Assembly: GCA_938083505.1 (NCBI GenBank)
Contig: CALKCF010000007.1
Span: 118,715-182,714, forward strand
Length of the DNA stretch: 64,000 bases
Direction of reading: 5' to 3'
Origin: an uncultured archaeon
Lineage (GTDB): Archaea > Thermoproteota > Nitrososphaeria_A > Caldarchaeales > Wolframiiraptoraceae
Positions 41,031 to 49,952 of the stretch are shown here, piece by piece; within the stretch, counting starts at the first letter, position 1; each line of letters begins with the position of its first letter. Position numbers and translations under genes: made by a program. The notes below the pieces were generated by a model that searched no databases, was not told where the DNA came from, and was given only the letters and a program-made list of their open reading frames with translations.

Positions 41031-41414
41031 TCAACCTTCCTTCTTTTCGGCTTCGAGCTTCTTCATAATATCGCCCAACGTATACCCACCAAGTTGTGGT
41101 TTGCTGAGAAATGGCTTATACTGATAATCCTCCACCTCACTCACCTCTTCTATTATCTGTATTTTCAAAAACTTCTCGAGCTTCTTAGCAAGCTCGATGG
41201 GGGGTTTGACTTCTCCCTGTTCGATTTTCTTAATGAGCGTTACTTTCTCGTTTAATTGCGTAGCAAGCTCCTCTTGTGACAAACCCATACGCTCTCTTGC
41301 GCTCTTTATCCTTACGTGAAAACCCTCCACATAATCGATTTTCTCCACAGGTATAAGGCTTTTTGAAGTCGTTCTCTTCTTAGGTTCGACCCTTTTCTGA
41401 AACTTAGAAGTCAT
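41031..41414 (-). CDS. mbf1: Multiprotein bridging factor 1-like HTH protein
   Basis: RIKSARERMGLSQEELATQLNEKVTLIKKIEQGEVKPPIELAKKLEKFL. Confidence 0.9.
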   Translation of the reverse strand: MTSKFQKRVEPKKRTTSKSLIPVEKIDYVEGFHVRIKSARERMGLSQEELATQLNEKVTLIKKIEQGEVKPPIELAKKLEKFLKIQIIEEVSEVEDYQYKPFLSKPQLGGYTLGDIMKKLEAEKKEG

Positions 41415-41503
41415 GCTGATTCATTAAAAGTACTCAAAATATCCTAATATATTTAATGCAAACACCGTTAGTTTTGTGATTAAATGTTTAATTTTAACGA
41501 TAT

Positions 41504-42235
41504 TTGTGTAAAGTTTGTATGATCTTCGTGGATAGTAAAGAGGCGTCGAAAAGCAAGAGTATCCTCGAAATGTTAACGAATGTGCTGGGCCAGCAGGTCG
41601 GTATAAAGAACTTAGAAGTTGGGGATTACCTCCTCGATGGTGCTGAGGGCATGGCCGTTATCGAAAGGAAAACGATAAACGACCTGCTGAACTCTCTGAA
41701 ACCTGATGAATCTGGTCGTGGGAGAATATGGTCCCAGTTAGATAGATTCTCAGAAATGGATTCCTTTGAGAAGATTCTGATAATCGAGGGATGGTTGGGT
41801 GCAATAAGGAGGATGACGGAATGGAATGAAGCCAGCGTCTACAGAGTAATAGAAAGTATTCAAAGGTACTACGAGGTCATCGTTGTTTATACGCCGGACT
41901 GGAAAGGTACTGGAGCTTACGTCATAGCAAAATACAAGAGTCTCTCGGAGAAACCGGAACCAAGGGACATAAGACTTCGGGTAAGCTCTGCTTCTATGAC
42001 GCCAGAAGAACAGGCACTCTATATTGTGGAAGGACTTCCGAGGGTTGGACCTAGTTTAGCAAAAGCTTTCCTCAAAACCTATGGTTCTGTGAGGAACGTG
42101 TTCAACGCATTAGCTTCGAAACCTATCGAACTCTTAAGGGATGAGGTAGCTAAGTTTTTAGGTAGAAAACCTCCAGAGGTTGTTATAAGGAACGCTAAGG
42201 ACATTATCGTAAGAGAGGTAAAATTAGAAGATTAA
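41504..42235 (+). CDS. xpf: ERCC4/XPF-type nuclease without helicase domain
   Basis: IERKTINDLLNSL nuclease motif and C-terminal HhH2 (VEGLPRVGPSLAKAFLKTYGSVRNVFNA). Confidence 0.92.
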   Translation: MCKVCMIFVDSKEASKSKSILEMLTNVLGQQVGIKNLEVGDYLLDGAEGMAVIERKTINDLLNSLKPDESGRGRIWSQLDRFSEMDSFEKILIIEGWLGAIRRMTEWNEASVYRVIESIQRYYEVIVVYTPDWKGTGAYVIAKYKSLSEKPEPRDIRLRVSSASMTPEEQALYIVEGLPRVGPSLAKAFLKTYGSVRNVFNALASKPIELLRDEVAKFLGRKPPEVVIRNAKDIIVREVKLED

Positions 42236-42251
42236 AGATGTTATATGCAAT

Positions 42252-43091
42252 TTAACCAAAACTGCCCAGTAGTAACGATGCAGCGGTGGCGACCATAATT
42301 ATAAGCAATGTTTCTAACGACATTTTCCTCCAACTTATCCGAGATTTCTTGGAACGGTATTTAATGAGATACGCGTTCATTGCACCTACAATCGCTAATG
42401 CCATTATGAGATTAGCCGGTTCTGGTAAAAACATGTATGCGACGACAGGAATACCTCCTGCTAGAAAAGTCGTTAAGCTACATATAAGTGCAGCGTACAA
42501 ATTAGACAGTCTTACCTCCTTATGAAGTAACATGAATAGCCTCTTAACTAGCATAAGGGATTTGTTGCGCTCATTTTTGTCGGGGATATCGCTCAAGCTG
42601 AACCTCATCAAAATTTGGATAGACCGCATATCTGCTAAATCCTCAGTTATTCCACCTAAAAGAAAACTGGAAAAGTTCGTTATGGCTACAGCCACCAACG
42701 TTAAAAGGACAGCAAATGTTACGACCTTAGTAAGTATGCCGGACAAGAAAACAGAAAGAACCACGACAAGTCCTGCTATTGAACCATCCACGAGGCCGGC
42801 TACAACTTCAAGTATGGGCTCTCTCTTCAGAAGAAGGTTTCTCCACTCTTTGCCCAACTTTATACCTTGAGGTGTCGGTCGGATGTAATCACCATCTTCA
42901 ATTATTAGTCCCTCAGAGACCATTTCTTTTAAGGACTTATCTAAGTCACTCACCTCAACGCAAACATCATCGGCACAAATTTCATCGATGCGCTTTTTGA
43001 GAATAGCCTTATGTATTGTAGTCCTTCTTTTCAAATTCAACAGAACAAACACTTTTATAACATCAGACAACTCTTGAACTTCAAATGACAC
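42252..43091 (-). CDS. VIT1/CCC1-family membrane protein with N-terminal wHTH-like region
   Basis: VAGLVDGSIAGLVVVLSVFLSG, SSFLLGGITEDLADM. Confidence 0.72.
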   Translation of the reverse strand: MSFEVQELSDVIKVFVLLNLKRRTTIHKAILKKRIDEICADDVCVEVSDLDKSLKEMVSEGLIIEDGDYIRPTPQGIKLGKEWRNLLLKREPILEVVAGLVDGSIAGLVVVLSVFLSGILTKVVTFAVLLTLVAVAITNFSSFLLGGITEDLADMRSIQILMRFSLSDIPDKNERNKSLMLVKRLFMLLHKEVRLSNLYAALICSLTTFLAGGIPVVAYMFLPEPANLIMALAIVGAMNAYLIKYRSKKSRISWRKMSLETLLIIMVATAASLLLGSFG

Positions 43092-43299
43092 TCAGTATTT
43101 CACCGTTCGCATTATTACTTAATATCTTATCAATTTAATAACCCTTCTGCACCTACGTATATAAATATGGCTACTGAAGGTTTGTTTTCAGCAAACCATC
43201 AAATTTTTGGGTTATAATTCATAAGTTAAGATAAAAATAGTTTTAAGCTCCCCTTACATTTTATGCTCTAAATATGTGTTACGGAAAGGCTGACGTGAG

Positions 43300-43920
43300 T
43301 TGAATAAATTACGCATGCCGAATAGGATCTCAGAACTCTTAAGCGTTCCATGGGTAAGGTCCTCCCTGATTTTAGGTGGAGTGCTTGTAGTTATAGGTGC
43401 GGCATTGATTTTGATCTTCAAATTTTTGAACATTGGGAATTCTCCACTTTTCATAGATGTAAAAACCCTCGTTATGAAGTACGGGCTCTTAGGCATATTT
43501 ATAGTCACAATATTGGCTGGTACCATTGTACCCGTTGGGAGTCCGGCGCTTGTCGTAATGGTATCATCTTTTGGTGTCCATCCCATACCCTTAACGGTTG
43601 TAGCCACGTTTGGCTTCACTGTGGGCATGGTAATAAACTACATGTTGGCTTACGGTTTTGGAAGACCATTCGTAGTGAAGAAGTTAGGGATGGAAAGGCT
43701 TGAAGAAATATCCGCGTTATGGAATCGATGGGGATGGTTCATATATGTGTTGTTTGGGATTGTGCCAGTGCTCCCGGTTGAGTTCCTGGCACTCTTCTGC
43801 GGGTTAATTAAAGTGCAATTCAGCCGCTTTCTTATCTTAAGCTTCATTCCACGCTTAGTGGTATTCGCTTTTCTATCTTACTTCGGAGTTCAACTTGGTT
43901 GGTGGCTTGAAATAATATAA
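43300..43920 (+). CDS. DedA/VTT-type (SNARE-associated) membrane protein
   Basis: YGLLGIFIVTILAGTIVPVGSPALVVMVSSFGV, 206 aa TM protein. Confidence 0.82.
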   Translation: MNKLRMPNRISELLSVPWVRSSLILGGVLVVIGAALILIFKFLNIGNSPLFIDVKTLVMKYGLLGIFIVTILAGTIVPVGSPALVVMVSSFGVHPIPLTVVATFGFTVGMVINYMLAYGFGRPFVVKKLGMERLEEISALWNRWGWFIYVLFGIVPVLPVEFLALFCGLIKVQFSRFLILSFIPRLVVFAFLSYFGVQLGWWLEII

Positions 43921-44222
43921 TAACGCGCACGCGCCCCAACATCTTCTGCACCTTACTGCTATTGTTATTTTCAAGGGACCGTTAGCTGGAGCTGATCTCA
44001 AGCATATAATAAACATACATAAATACTAAAATACTAAAAACTTAATGGTGAGACATGTCAAAAACAAAGGTGTTAAAGTTCCGTTAGAGAAAGGTGTTTA
44101 TGGGAGAGTTTGGTAGTATAGATTTATGTTGATAATGTAAACTTCACAGAGGAGTTGAAAGTAACCTTAAAATAACCTTAAAATATGAGAATTATAAATT
44201 ATATTATGAGAAGTGATGTTTA

Positions 44223-45458
44223 TTGGGTGGATTTTCTGAGGAGGACAGGAAGAAGTTTCTGAAAGAGGTTATTAGACAATTACACGCTGGCGTGCCTCTA
44301 CATGAGGTTAAAGAAAACTTTAAGCATGTGTTAGATGGAGTAAGCCCGCTTGAGATAGCCAAAATGGAACAGGAACTCATAAGTGAAGGTATATCAAGAG
44401 AAGAGATTCAAAGGTTATGCGACGTTCACTTAGCAATTTTCAAAGAACAGCTGGAAAAGCAGAAGATTGATGTACCCTCAACTACCCCCATTGGTATCCT
44501 AATGGAGGAGCACAACGTGCTCCAACGAATGGTCGAAAAACTTAGCATTTTAACTGAAAAATTACAGAAGGCAGAAAGTTTAGACGAGATTGTCAAAGAA
44601 TTTTCACAACTAAAGCATGTTGTAAAGGAGCTTTTAGATGCAGAAAAGCATTACTTAAGGGAAGAAAACGTCCTATTCCCAGTTTTGGAGAAGCATGGAA
44701 TAACTGAGCCGCCGGCAATAATGTGGATGGAGCATAACCAACTTAGGGAAAAAAAGAGGCAGCTTAAGGCCCTAATCGAGAACGTCACGAAAATTGGCTT
44801 TTTAGACTTTAAGAAGCAGCTTGGCGAACTGGCAAAAGCATTGAGCGAGATGCTCAACAGTCATATTTACAAGGAGAACAACATCCTATTCCCAATTGCT
44901 CAGCGCGTCGTCACGGAACAAGAATGGACTACTATAAGAGCTGATTTTGATGAAATTGGATATTGTTGCTTCATACCAGAACATTTGATAGCAAAACCGA
45001 CTAAAGGGTTTGAAAAATCAACATCCGAGGAGAAAGCCATGCTTGAAGATGCATTACAGTTTGAAACTGGAACGTTGACGAAAGAGGAAGTCGAGGCCAT
45101 TTTGAACACGTTACCCGTGGACATAACATTCGTGGATAAGGATGACGTTGTTAAATATTTTAATAAATCAGCTGAACGTATCTTTATAAGGACGAGGGCT
45201 GTTTTAGGCAGGAAGGTTCAGCTTTGTCATCCGCAAAAAAGTATCCACATAGTCAACAGAATCCTAGAAGCCTTCAAGAAAAGCGAAAAAGACGTGGCTG
45301 AATTTTGGATACAAAAAGGCGACCGCCTAATTCACATAAGATACTTCGCCGTAAGAGACAATGACGGCAAGTATTTGGGCACTATGGAAGTAACACAAGA
45401 CATAACAGACCTAAAGAAAATCGAAGGTGAGAAACACCTCCTAGACTGGGAAGACTAA
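44223..45458 (+). CDS. DUF438 - hemerythrin - PAS domain protein
   Basis: FLKEVIRQLHAGVPLHEVKENFKHVLDGVSPLEIAKMEQELI; HHE motifs; C-terminal PAS (LPVDITFVDKDDVVKYFNKSAERIF). Confidence 0.88.
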   Translation: MGGFSEEDRKKFLKEVIRQLHAGVPLHEVKENFKHVLDGVSPLEIAKMEQELISEGISREEIQRLCDVHLAIFKEQLEKQKIDVPSTTPIGILMEEHNVLQRMVEKLSILTEKLQKAESLDEIVKEFSQLKHVVKELLDAEKHYLREENVLFPVLEKHGITEPPAIMWMEHNQLREKKRQLKALIENVTKIGFLDFKKQLGELAKALSEMLNSHIYKENNILFPIAQRVVTEQEWTTIRADFDEIGYCCFIPEHLIAKPTKGFEKSTSEEKAMLEDALQFETGTLTKEEVEAILNTLPVDITFVDKDDVVKYFNKSAERIFIRTRAVLGRKVQLCHPQKSIHIVNRILEAFKKSEKDVAEFWIQKGDRLIHIRYFAVRDNDGKYLGTMEVTQDITDLKKIEGEKHLLDWED

Positions 45459-45686
45459 TCCCTAATCCTCTTCCTTATCTAACATAAAAAAATTTATTCG
45501 TAGCGTGTTAAGTAATTAGAAAAAATTAAGAGTAAATTCAGAGAAAGAAAAAATCTGAGTGAAATTTTTTAAGTCTGCTTTATATCATTATTGCTTATTT
45601 ATTGCTCAATTTTGCTTTGAAGCTCAGTTTTTCTTGGCGTTCCTTCTCTAACTCCTCTTTAGATGGTGCCTCAGGCTTTTTTGCCA

Positions 45687-45848
45687 TTAAGGATAAGACT
45701 TTTTTCGCCGCGCACTAGCATCTCGTAGGTTTCCCCTTACAAGTTTTCCAGCCTCAGTTTTCCCAGTTAAATAGAAGCGAATTGTCTGCTCACCCCTTCC
45801 AAGTTCTTCTGCTATCCGCGGAACGGTCATGTCGGCTTTCTTTCTCAT
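45687..45848 (-). CDS. Small HTH-like protein, possibly remnant
   Basis: 53 aa, MRKKADMTVPRIAEELGRGEQTIRFYLTGKTEAGKLVRGNLRDASARRKKSYP; absent from the supplied track. Confidence 0.4.
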   Translation of the reverse strand: MRKKADMTVPRIAEELGRGEQTIRFYLTGKTEAGKLVRGNLRDASARRKKSYP

Positions 45849-45899
45849 AAAGGCTCCTGGCTGTCACAGCCAAAGAGTTTATCCAAGTTATTCAGTCTT

Positions 45900-46284
45900 T
45901 AGGGTCTGCCGCTGCACATTTTCTCGATAACATCATATCTTGAAACAGTACCCAAAAGGAGAACTGCCTCAAGTCCTTCTATAAATTCCTCTATATGTAA
46001 CACTCAAACAAAGTTTTCTCTAGATAGACGACTATGTCTTTGCTTGATGCATCGCCGCTCAGGAGGATATGGCCATAGCGCCTCATCAGGCTCAGACACT
46101 CCCAAGGCATATTTGCGGCTATAGTTAGCCATGATCACCTCGGCTATCGAGGCCCAGTCGATGCCCGGAGCGTCAGAATATGATCCAACACCCCCGCCAT
46201 GAGCGTTTGAACATGCTCCAAAGCGGCCCATGATACTCGAATGCCCTGGAGAAGATGCTCCAGAAGCCTCTGCGGGGCTCGATT
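45900..46284 (-). pseudogene. Degenerate coding region left of the element boundary
   Basis: Protein-like segments in shifting frames with stops (RLLEHLLQGIRVSWAALEHVQTLMAGVLDHILTLRAS..., SWLTIAANMPWECLSLMRRYGHILLSGDASSKDIVVYLEKTLF, EEFIEGLEAVLLLGTVSRYDVIEKM). Confidence 0.4.
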
Positions 46285-46299
46285 TGGACCGGGCGGTAT
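46285..46299 (+). repeat. attL core direct repeat TGGACCGGGCGGTAT
   Basis: Identical to 58623-58637. Confidence 0.75.
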
Positions 46300-46311
46300 G
46301 CAATTAAATAA

Positions 46312-46325
46312 TTAAGCGAATCCTT
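46312..46325 (+). repeat. Left arm-type site TTAAGCGAATCCTT
   Basis: Perfect inverted partner of 58600-58613. Confidence 0.7.
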
Positions 46326-46561
46326 TTTAGAGTTTTCTTATTTTTCCTGTTTGTGGTTGGTATATTTGGCCTTGTTGTGTTAGGCGCCATATGGCTGTTT
46401 CAACAGCCGCCTTTTCCGGGCTCTCCTCTTCATAAGCCCGTTGGACAACTTCTTCTATTGTTATTGTTTTATTTTGGAGGTTTTCCATGAGCCATTTCAT
46501 GGCTTGGCTTTAAGCCTTTAGTCTGTATTGTTTGGGTTTCCAAAGCTCTTTTCTGGGCGGG

Positions 46562-46918
46562 CTAGCTACCTCTGCTTGAATCGTTTGGGCGCTTACTGTT
46601 GTAGCCTGCGTTGTTTGCGGCTAGTAGTCCATTAGGGTTATGGTTGGCACGGCTTTCTCTTTCAAGAGTTCTGGCAGCTTCCTGTTTAGGCTGGCTTATT
46701 ATTCGCTTCATTTTTCTTGCTCTTGAAATGCTTGACCAGTAGAAAGCCTCGTCAACCGTGTCTTCGGCTATTAGGATTGTTACTTTTCCTGCCACGCGTC
46801 TTCCTGTTATGCCCCTGCGTTGTATGTAGCGTATCTCGCTTGGAACAGGCTCATAAAAGACTACGTGGTCAACTTCAGGAATGTCTAAGCCTTCCCCGTC
46901 CCCCGTAGCATTTGCCAC
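46562..46918 (-). pseudogene. Fragment of a Hef/Mph1-type (ERCC4-associated) helicase C-terminal domain
   Basis: EGLDIPEVDHVVFYEPVPSEIRYIQRRGITGRRVAGKVTILIAEDTVDEAFYWSSISRARKMKRI; no helicase N-terminus upstream. Confidence 0.75.
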
Positions 46919-47042
46919 AGAGCAGTTGAAGATTCAACAAGTCATCCGCATACAAGTGGAGATTCTCGGTGGAACCACAATTTTGACATTTACCGCCTAA
47001 CTTTTCCATTAGAAGCTGACAGACTCGCCTACTCACACGCAT
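46875..47042 (-). CDS. Small zinc-finger / degenerate HNH-like ORF
   Basis: 55 aa MRVSRRVCQLLMEKLGGKCQNCGSTENLHLYADDLLNLQLLCGKCYGGRGRLRHS; two CxxC pairs; absent from the track. Confidence 0.4.
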   Translation of the reverse strand: MRVSRRVCQLLMEKLGGKCQNCGSTENLHLYADDLLNLQLLCGKCYGGRGRLRHS

Positions 47043-47437
47043 TAATGATCACTTCCTGTTAACGGTTTTTAACGGATAACGGGGGGAGGGGTACAGATGT
47101 AAAAATTTTCGATCTATTTAAAAGTATCCTTTAACATGCCAACATTGAAAAATCCGTACAATCCGTTACTTTTTTAAAAGAAGCCCAAAAAACTTCTTTC
47201 CTCACATTTCGCAACTCCGAATTTATCGAACTTTTTGTTTACACCGCAAATTCTACGAGAACATCGCAAGACTTAATAAACAAGGACAGACGAAAATCCG
47301 TTAACAACCGTAACATACGTAACACTAAGACTTAAGAAATAAGATTAAAAGGCATCGGCCATTCAATAACGCTCATTTAGCTTTCACGTATGTTAAATAT
47401 TTGTTCCGGTTTAAAACGTTATGCCGGCTGTTTCAAA

Positions 47438-48640
47438 CTATTGAATCACCTTTTTAATGACGTCAAACCGTTTAGGGTCTCCCTGTAGCACCCCAATCAT
47501 AATAACTAAAAAGTTCAAGAAGGTAGTTATCTTTGTTGCAATCGCCGCCAATAATCCGTGCTTCCACCCCATCACTTTCCCTATACTCCAAAACCTAAGC
47601 GCATACCATGAAGCCACAGATGCTAAACCAATAACGGATTGCTCCCAGGTGAGGTGTAAGAGTCCAACTAATGAAAGAAGAAGCCCCAATTGGGAAAAAG
47701 GATAGAAAACGAACGCGCAGAAGTGGACGAAAATAAACCTTAATGCATGGTTTAGAGGCAACATTCTTTTTATGTAAACGATGTTGAAGTTGCCCCATAT
47801 CCACCTTCTTCTCTGTTTCACCGCGTCTTTGAAGGAAAGAGGTGGAGTTATCAAGACAGGCTTATCCGAGTTATAAACCTTAAAGCCTGCAACCTCTGCC
47901 TTATGAAGCCAGTACATGTCCTCATTGCCCATTACAGGAACGTTCTCCAAAGTTTTGCCGTTGATGGGTTTAAATTCGTAGTCTAAGGCTTGCTCCACAT
48001 ACTTGTAATATATTTGAGATTCGCCGTGTCCATACAAAACCCGTCCAACATTAGTGAAGAAGTTGCAAGTGTGCATGCAAGTGTAGGGTCGTTCATAGTC
48101 AAGCAGCAGCCCAAACTTTGAAGTTGTCCTAGGCTTAATTGTCCCGACAACAACGTCTGCATCTACGCTTAAAGCGTCAAGTATTAATTCTCGGCTAACC
48201 ACTGAGTCGTCGTCGCTTTGTATCACCATGTACTTGGATGGAAGCAAACCTTTTTCAGCCAGTTGCAGCCTATACCGACGCGCATACTCTAAAGCTCTAG
48301 CTTTCACGTGGGCGAAACATTTGAAAGCTTTCGGGACAACGACTACGCGGTCAGCGTTGTATCTTGTCGGGTTGTCTCCTTCTTCAATCACTACCCAACA
48401 CTGCAACGGCAGAGGCAAATCATATTTGCGAACCGTGTCAAAAATTTTGTTAACACATTCAGCGTTACCAACCGTTGGAATTTGGAGGATTATTAGGTCT
48501 GCTTTGTCGTTATGGGGGTTAAAACGCTTAAACTTCTTTGCGCTAACAGCTCCAATAACTGCTTCCGCCAGAAAGAATAATGGAGCAAACCATGAAGCAA
48601 GAATTAACCATTTAACTATTTCAAAAATGATGCTTAACAT
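47438..48640 (-). CDS. Family 2-like membrane glycosyltransferase
   Basis: VIQSDDDSVVSRELILDAL (DxD), KQRRRWIWGN (Q/RxxRW), C-terminal TM helices. Confidence 0.88.
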   Translation of the reverse strand: MLSIIFEIVKWLILASWFAPLFFLAEAVIGAVSAKKFKRFNPHNDKADLIILQIPTVGNAECVNKIFDTVRKYDLPLPLQCWVVIEEGDNPTRYNADRVVVVPKAFKCFAHVKARALEYARRYRLQLAEKGLLPSKYMVIQSDDDSVVSRELILDALSVDADVVVGTIKPRTTSKFGLLLDYERPYTCMHTCNFFTNVGRVLYGHGESQIYYKYVEQALDYEFKPINGKTLENVPVMGNEDMYWLHKAEVAGFKVYNSDKPVLITPPLSFKDAVKQRRRWIWGNFNIVYIKRMLPLNHALRFIFVHFCAFVFYPFSQLGLLLSLVGLLHLTWEQSVIGLASVASWYALRFWSIGKVMGWKHGLLAAIATKITTFLNFLVIMIGVLQGDPKRFDVIKKVIQ

Positions 48641-49370
48641 TTTCGTTAACCATCTCCGCCGCTTCTAGAATTTTAGGGTTCAAACCGTTTCGCCGAAAAT
48701 CATTAATCAAATGTTTAACGTCTTTCGGTAGGCATCTGCCTCCGTAAGGTTTTCCAAAGAATTTTGTTCCCCATTTGCCGCCTTCCCATTCACCTAAAAC
48801 CTTCGCTGGGTCACATGCCTGTGCAACAGTTTTAATGTCGGCTCCTATCTTTTTGCAAAGTAGGTAAAGCTCGTTCCAGAAGCTTATGCTCACAGCCCTA
48901 AGCGAGTTGGTTGAAAGTTTTATCAGCTCGCTTGTCGTCGGATCTGTGCGGTAAACTGTTGTGGTTAAAGGGGCGTAGAGCCTTTCAAGCTGTTCTCCGT
49001 GCTTATGGCAGCATTCACCTATAACAATTCTTGAAGGGTTCACCACATCCTTCAAGGTGTGTTTTTCTCTGAGGAACTCCGGGTTGTGGCAGATGTGGCG
49101 CTTATATTTCTCCATTAAAGTTTTAGTTGTCCCCACTGGAACTGTGCTTTTAATAACGTAAAGTCCTTGAACTTCAATTTCAATTAACGTTTGCAAAGCT
49201 TTCTCCACCTCATGTTCAGGAGTGCAGATGAAGGTTGCGTCCACCTCTTTTTCGATTTTGTTTTTACCTTTGAACGGGTCATAGATGAACGTTTGGTGTC
49301 CCAGCTTCCGCATTAGGTACGCTTGTGCGGAGCCAACTACGCCGTAGCCGACAATTTGAATTTTCATCAC
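48621..49370 (-). CDS. UDP-glucose/GDP-mannose dehydrogenase family protein (short form)
   Basis: KIQIVGYGVVGSAQAYLMRKLGH; STVPVGTTKTL; GTKFFGKPYGGRCLPKDVKHLI catalytic Cys motif. Confidence 0.9.
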   Translation of the reverse strand: MMKIQIVGYGVVGSAQAYLMRKLGHQTFIYDPFKGKNKIEKEVDATFICTPEHEVEKALQTLIEIEVQGLYVIKSTVPVGTTKTLMEKYKRHICHNPEFLREKHTLKDVVNPSRIVIGECCHKHGEQLERLYAPLTTTVYRTDPTTSELIKLSTNSLRAVSISFWNELYLLCKKIGADIKTVAQACDPAKVLGEWEGGKWGTKFFGKPYGGRCLPKDVKHLINDFRRNGLNPKILEAAEMVNENVKHHF

Positions 49371-49463
49371 ACTTCACTGACATATATTGTATGCGAAAAG
49401 TTTTAATAGGCTTTTCGCTGTGGCAAAACTCCCCGCTACGCCCCTCAAACAAAAAGAGGAAGA

Positions 49464-49712
49464 TTATAGGCGTAGGCATTTAGGGTTAGTTCTAATGGCT
49501 CGCCAAAAGGCTGGGCTTTTAGAAGCCATGTTAATGTCCCTTAACTGTTCATGGGTAATCCTTAGAATAACCCAATTGCAAAAGTAGAAGTCTTCACTAT
49601 CGTAGGTTTCATGGCTCTCGCTGTCATGCCATTTCATTAGCATATTAAGTAAAGCCCTTGTGTAAGCCCATAGGATATAACCACAATTTCGACATTTAAC
49701 CACAAAAGGCAT
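49464..49712 (-). CDS. Hypothetical protein with CxxC motif
   Basis: MPFVVKCRNCGYILWAYTRALLNMLMKWHDSES... Confidence 0.4.
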   Translation of the reverse strand: MPFVVKCRNCGYILWAYTRALLNMLMKWHDSESHETYDSEDFYFCNWVILRITHEQLRDINMASKSPAFWRAIRTNPKCLRL

Positions 49713-49952
49713 GGCTAACCAACCCCTTTTAATGTTTGGGTGTAGTGGTTTAGAGTGCCACTCGATAAGCCCTTATTCCTGTGCACACAGCTTGAATTGC
49801 ATATACTCCTTCCACATTTCATAAACGTAGCCTTCCTTGAATGTTAGGAGGTAGCCCCTAACCCATTCGCCCTTCGAAGAGGCTGCAAATTTGCCTCCTT
49901 TGCTGAACCTCTCCAAAAATTTCAACCTCGAATGGGTAGGGAGCCCTCTCCA

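Noticed and set aside
46260-46300. A tRNA gene at the attachment site
   Set aside because: The core strand ends in GGTCCA like a tRNA 3' end, but I could not form a T-arm (no GGTTCRA-type loop or matching stem) in either the occupied or the reconstructed empty site.
46004-46303. 99-aa Gly/Ser-rich ORF on the minus strand
   Set aside because: Low-complexity composition. Another frame of the same DNA looks more protein-like but carries stops, so this is better read as part of a pseudogene and a spurious frame.
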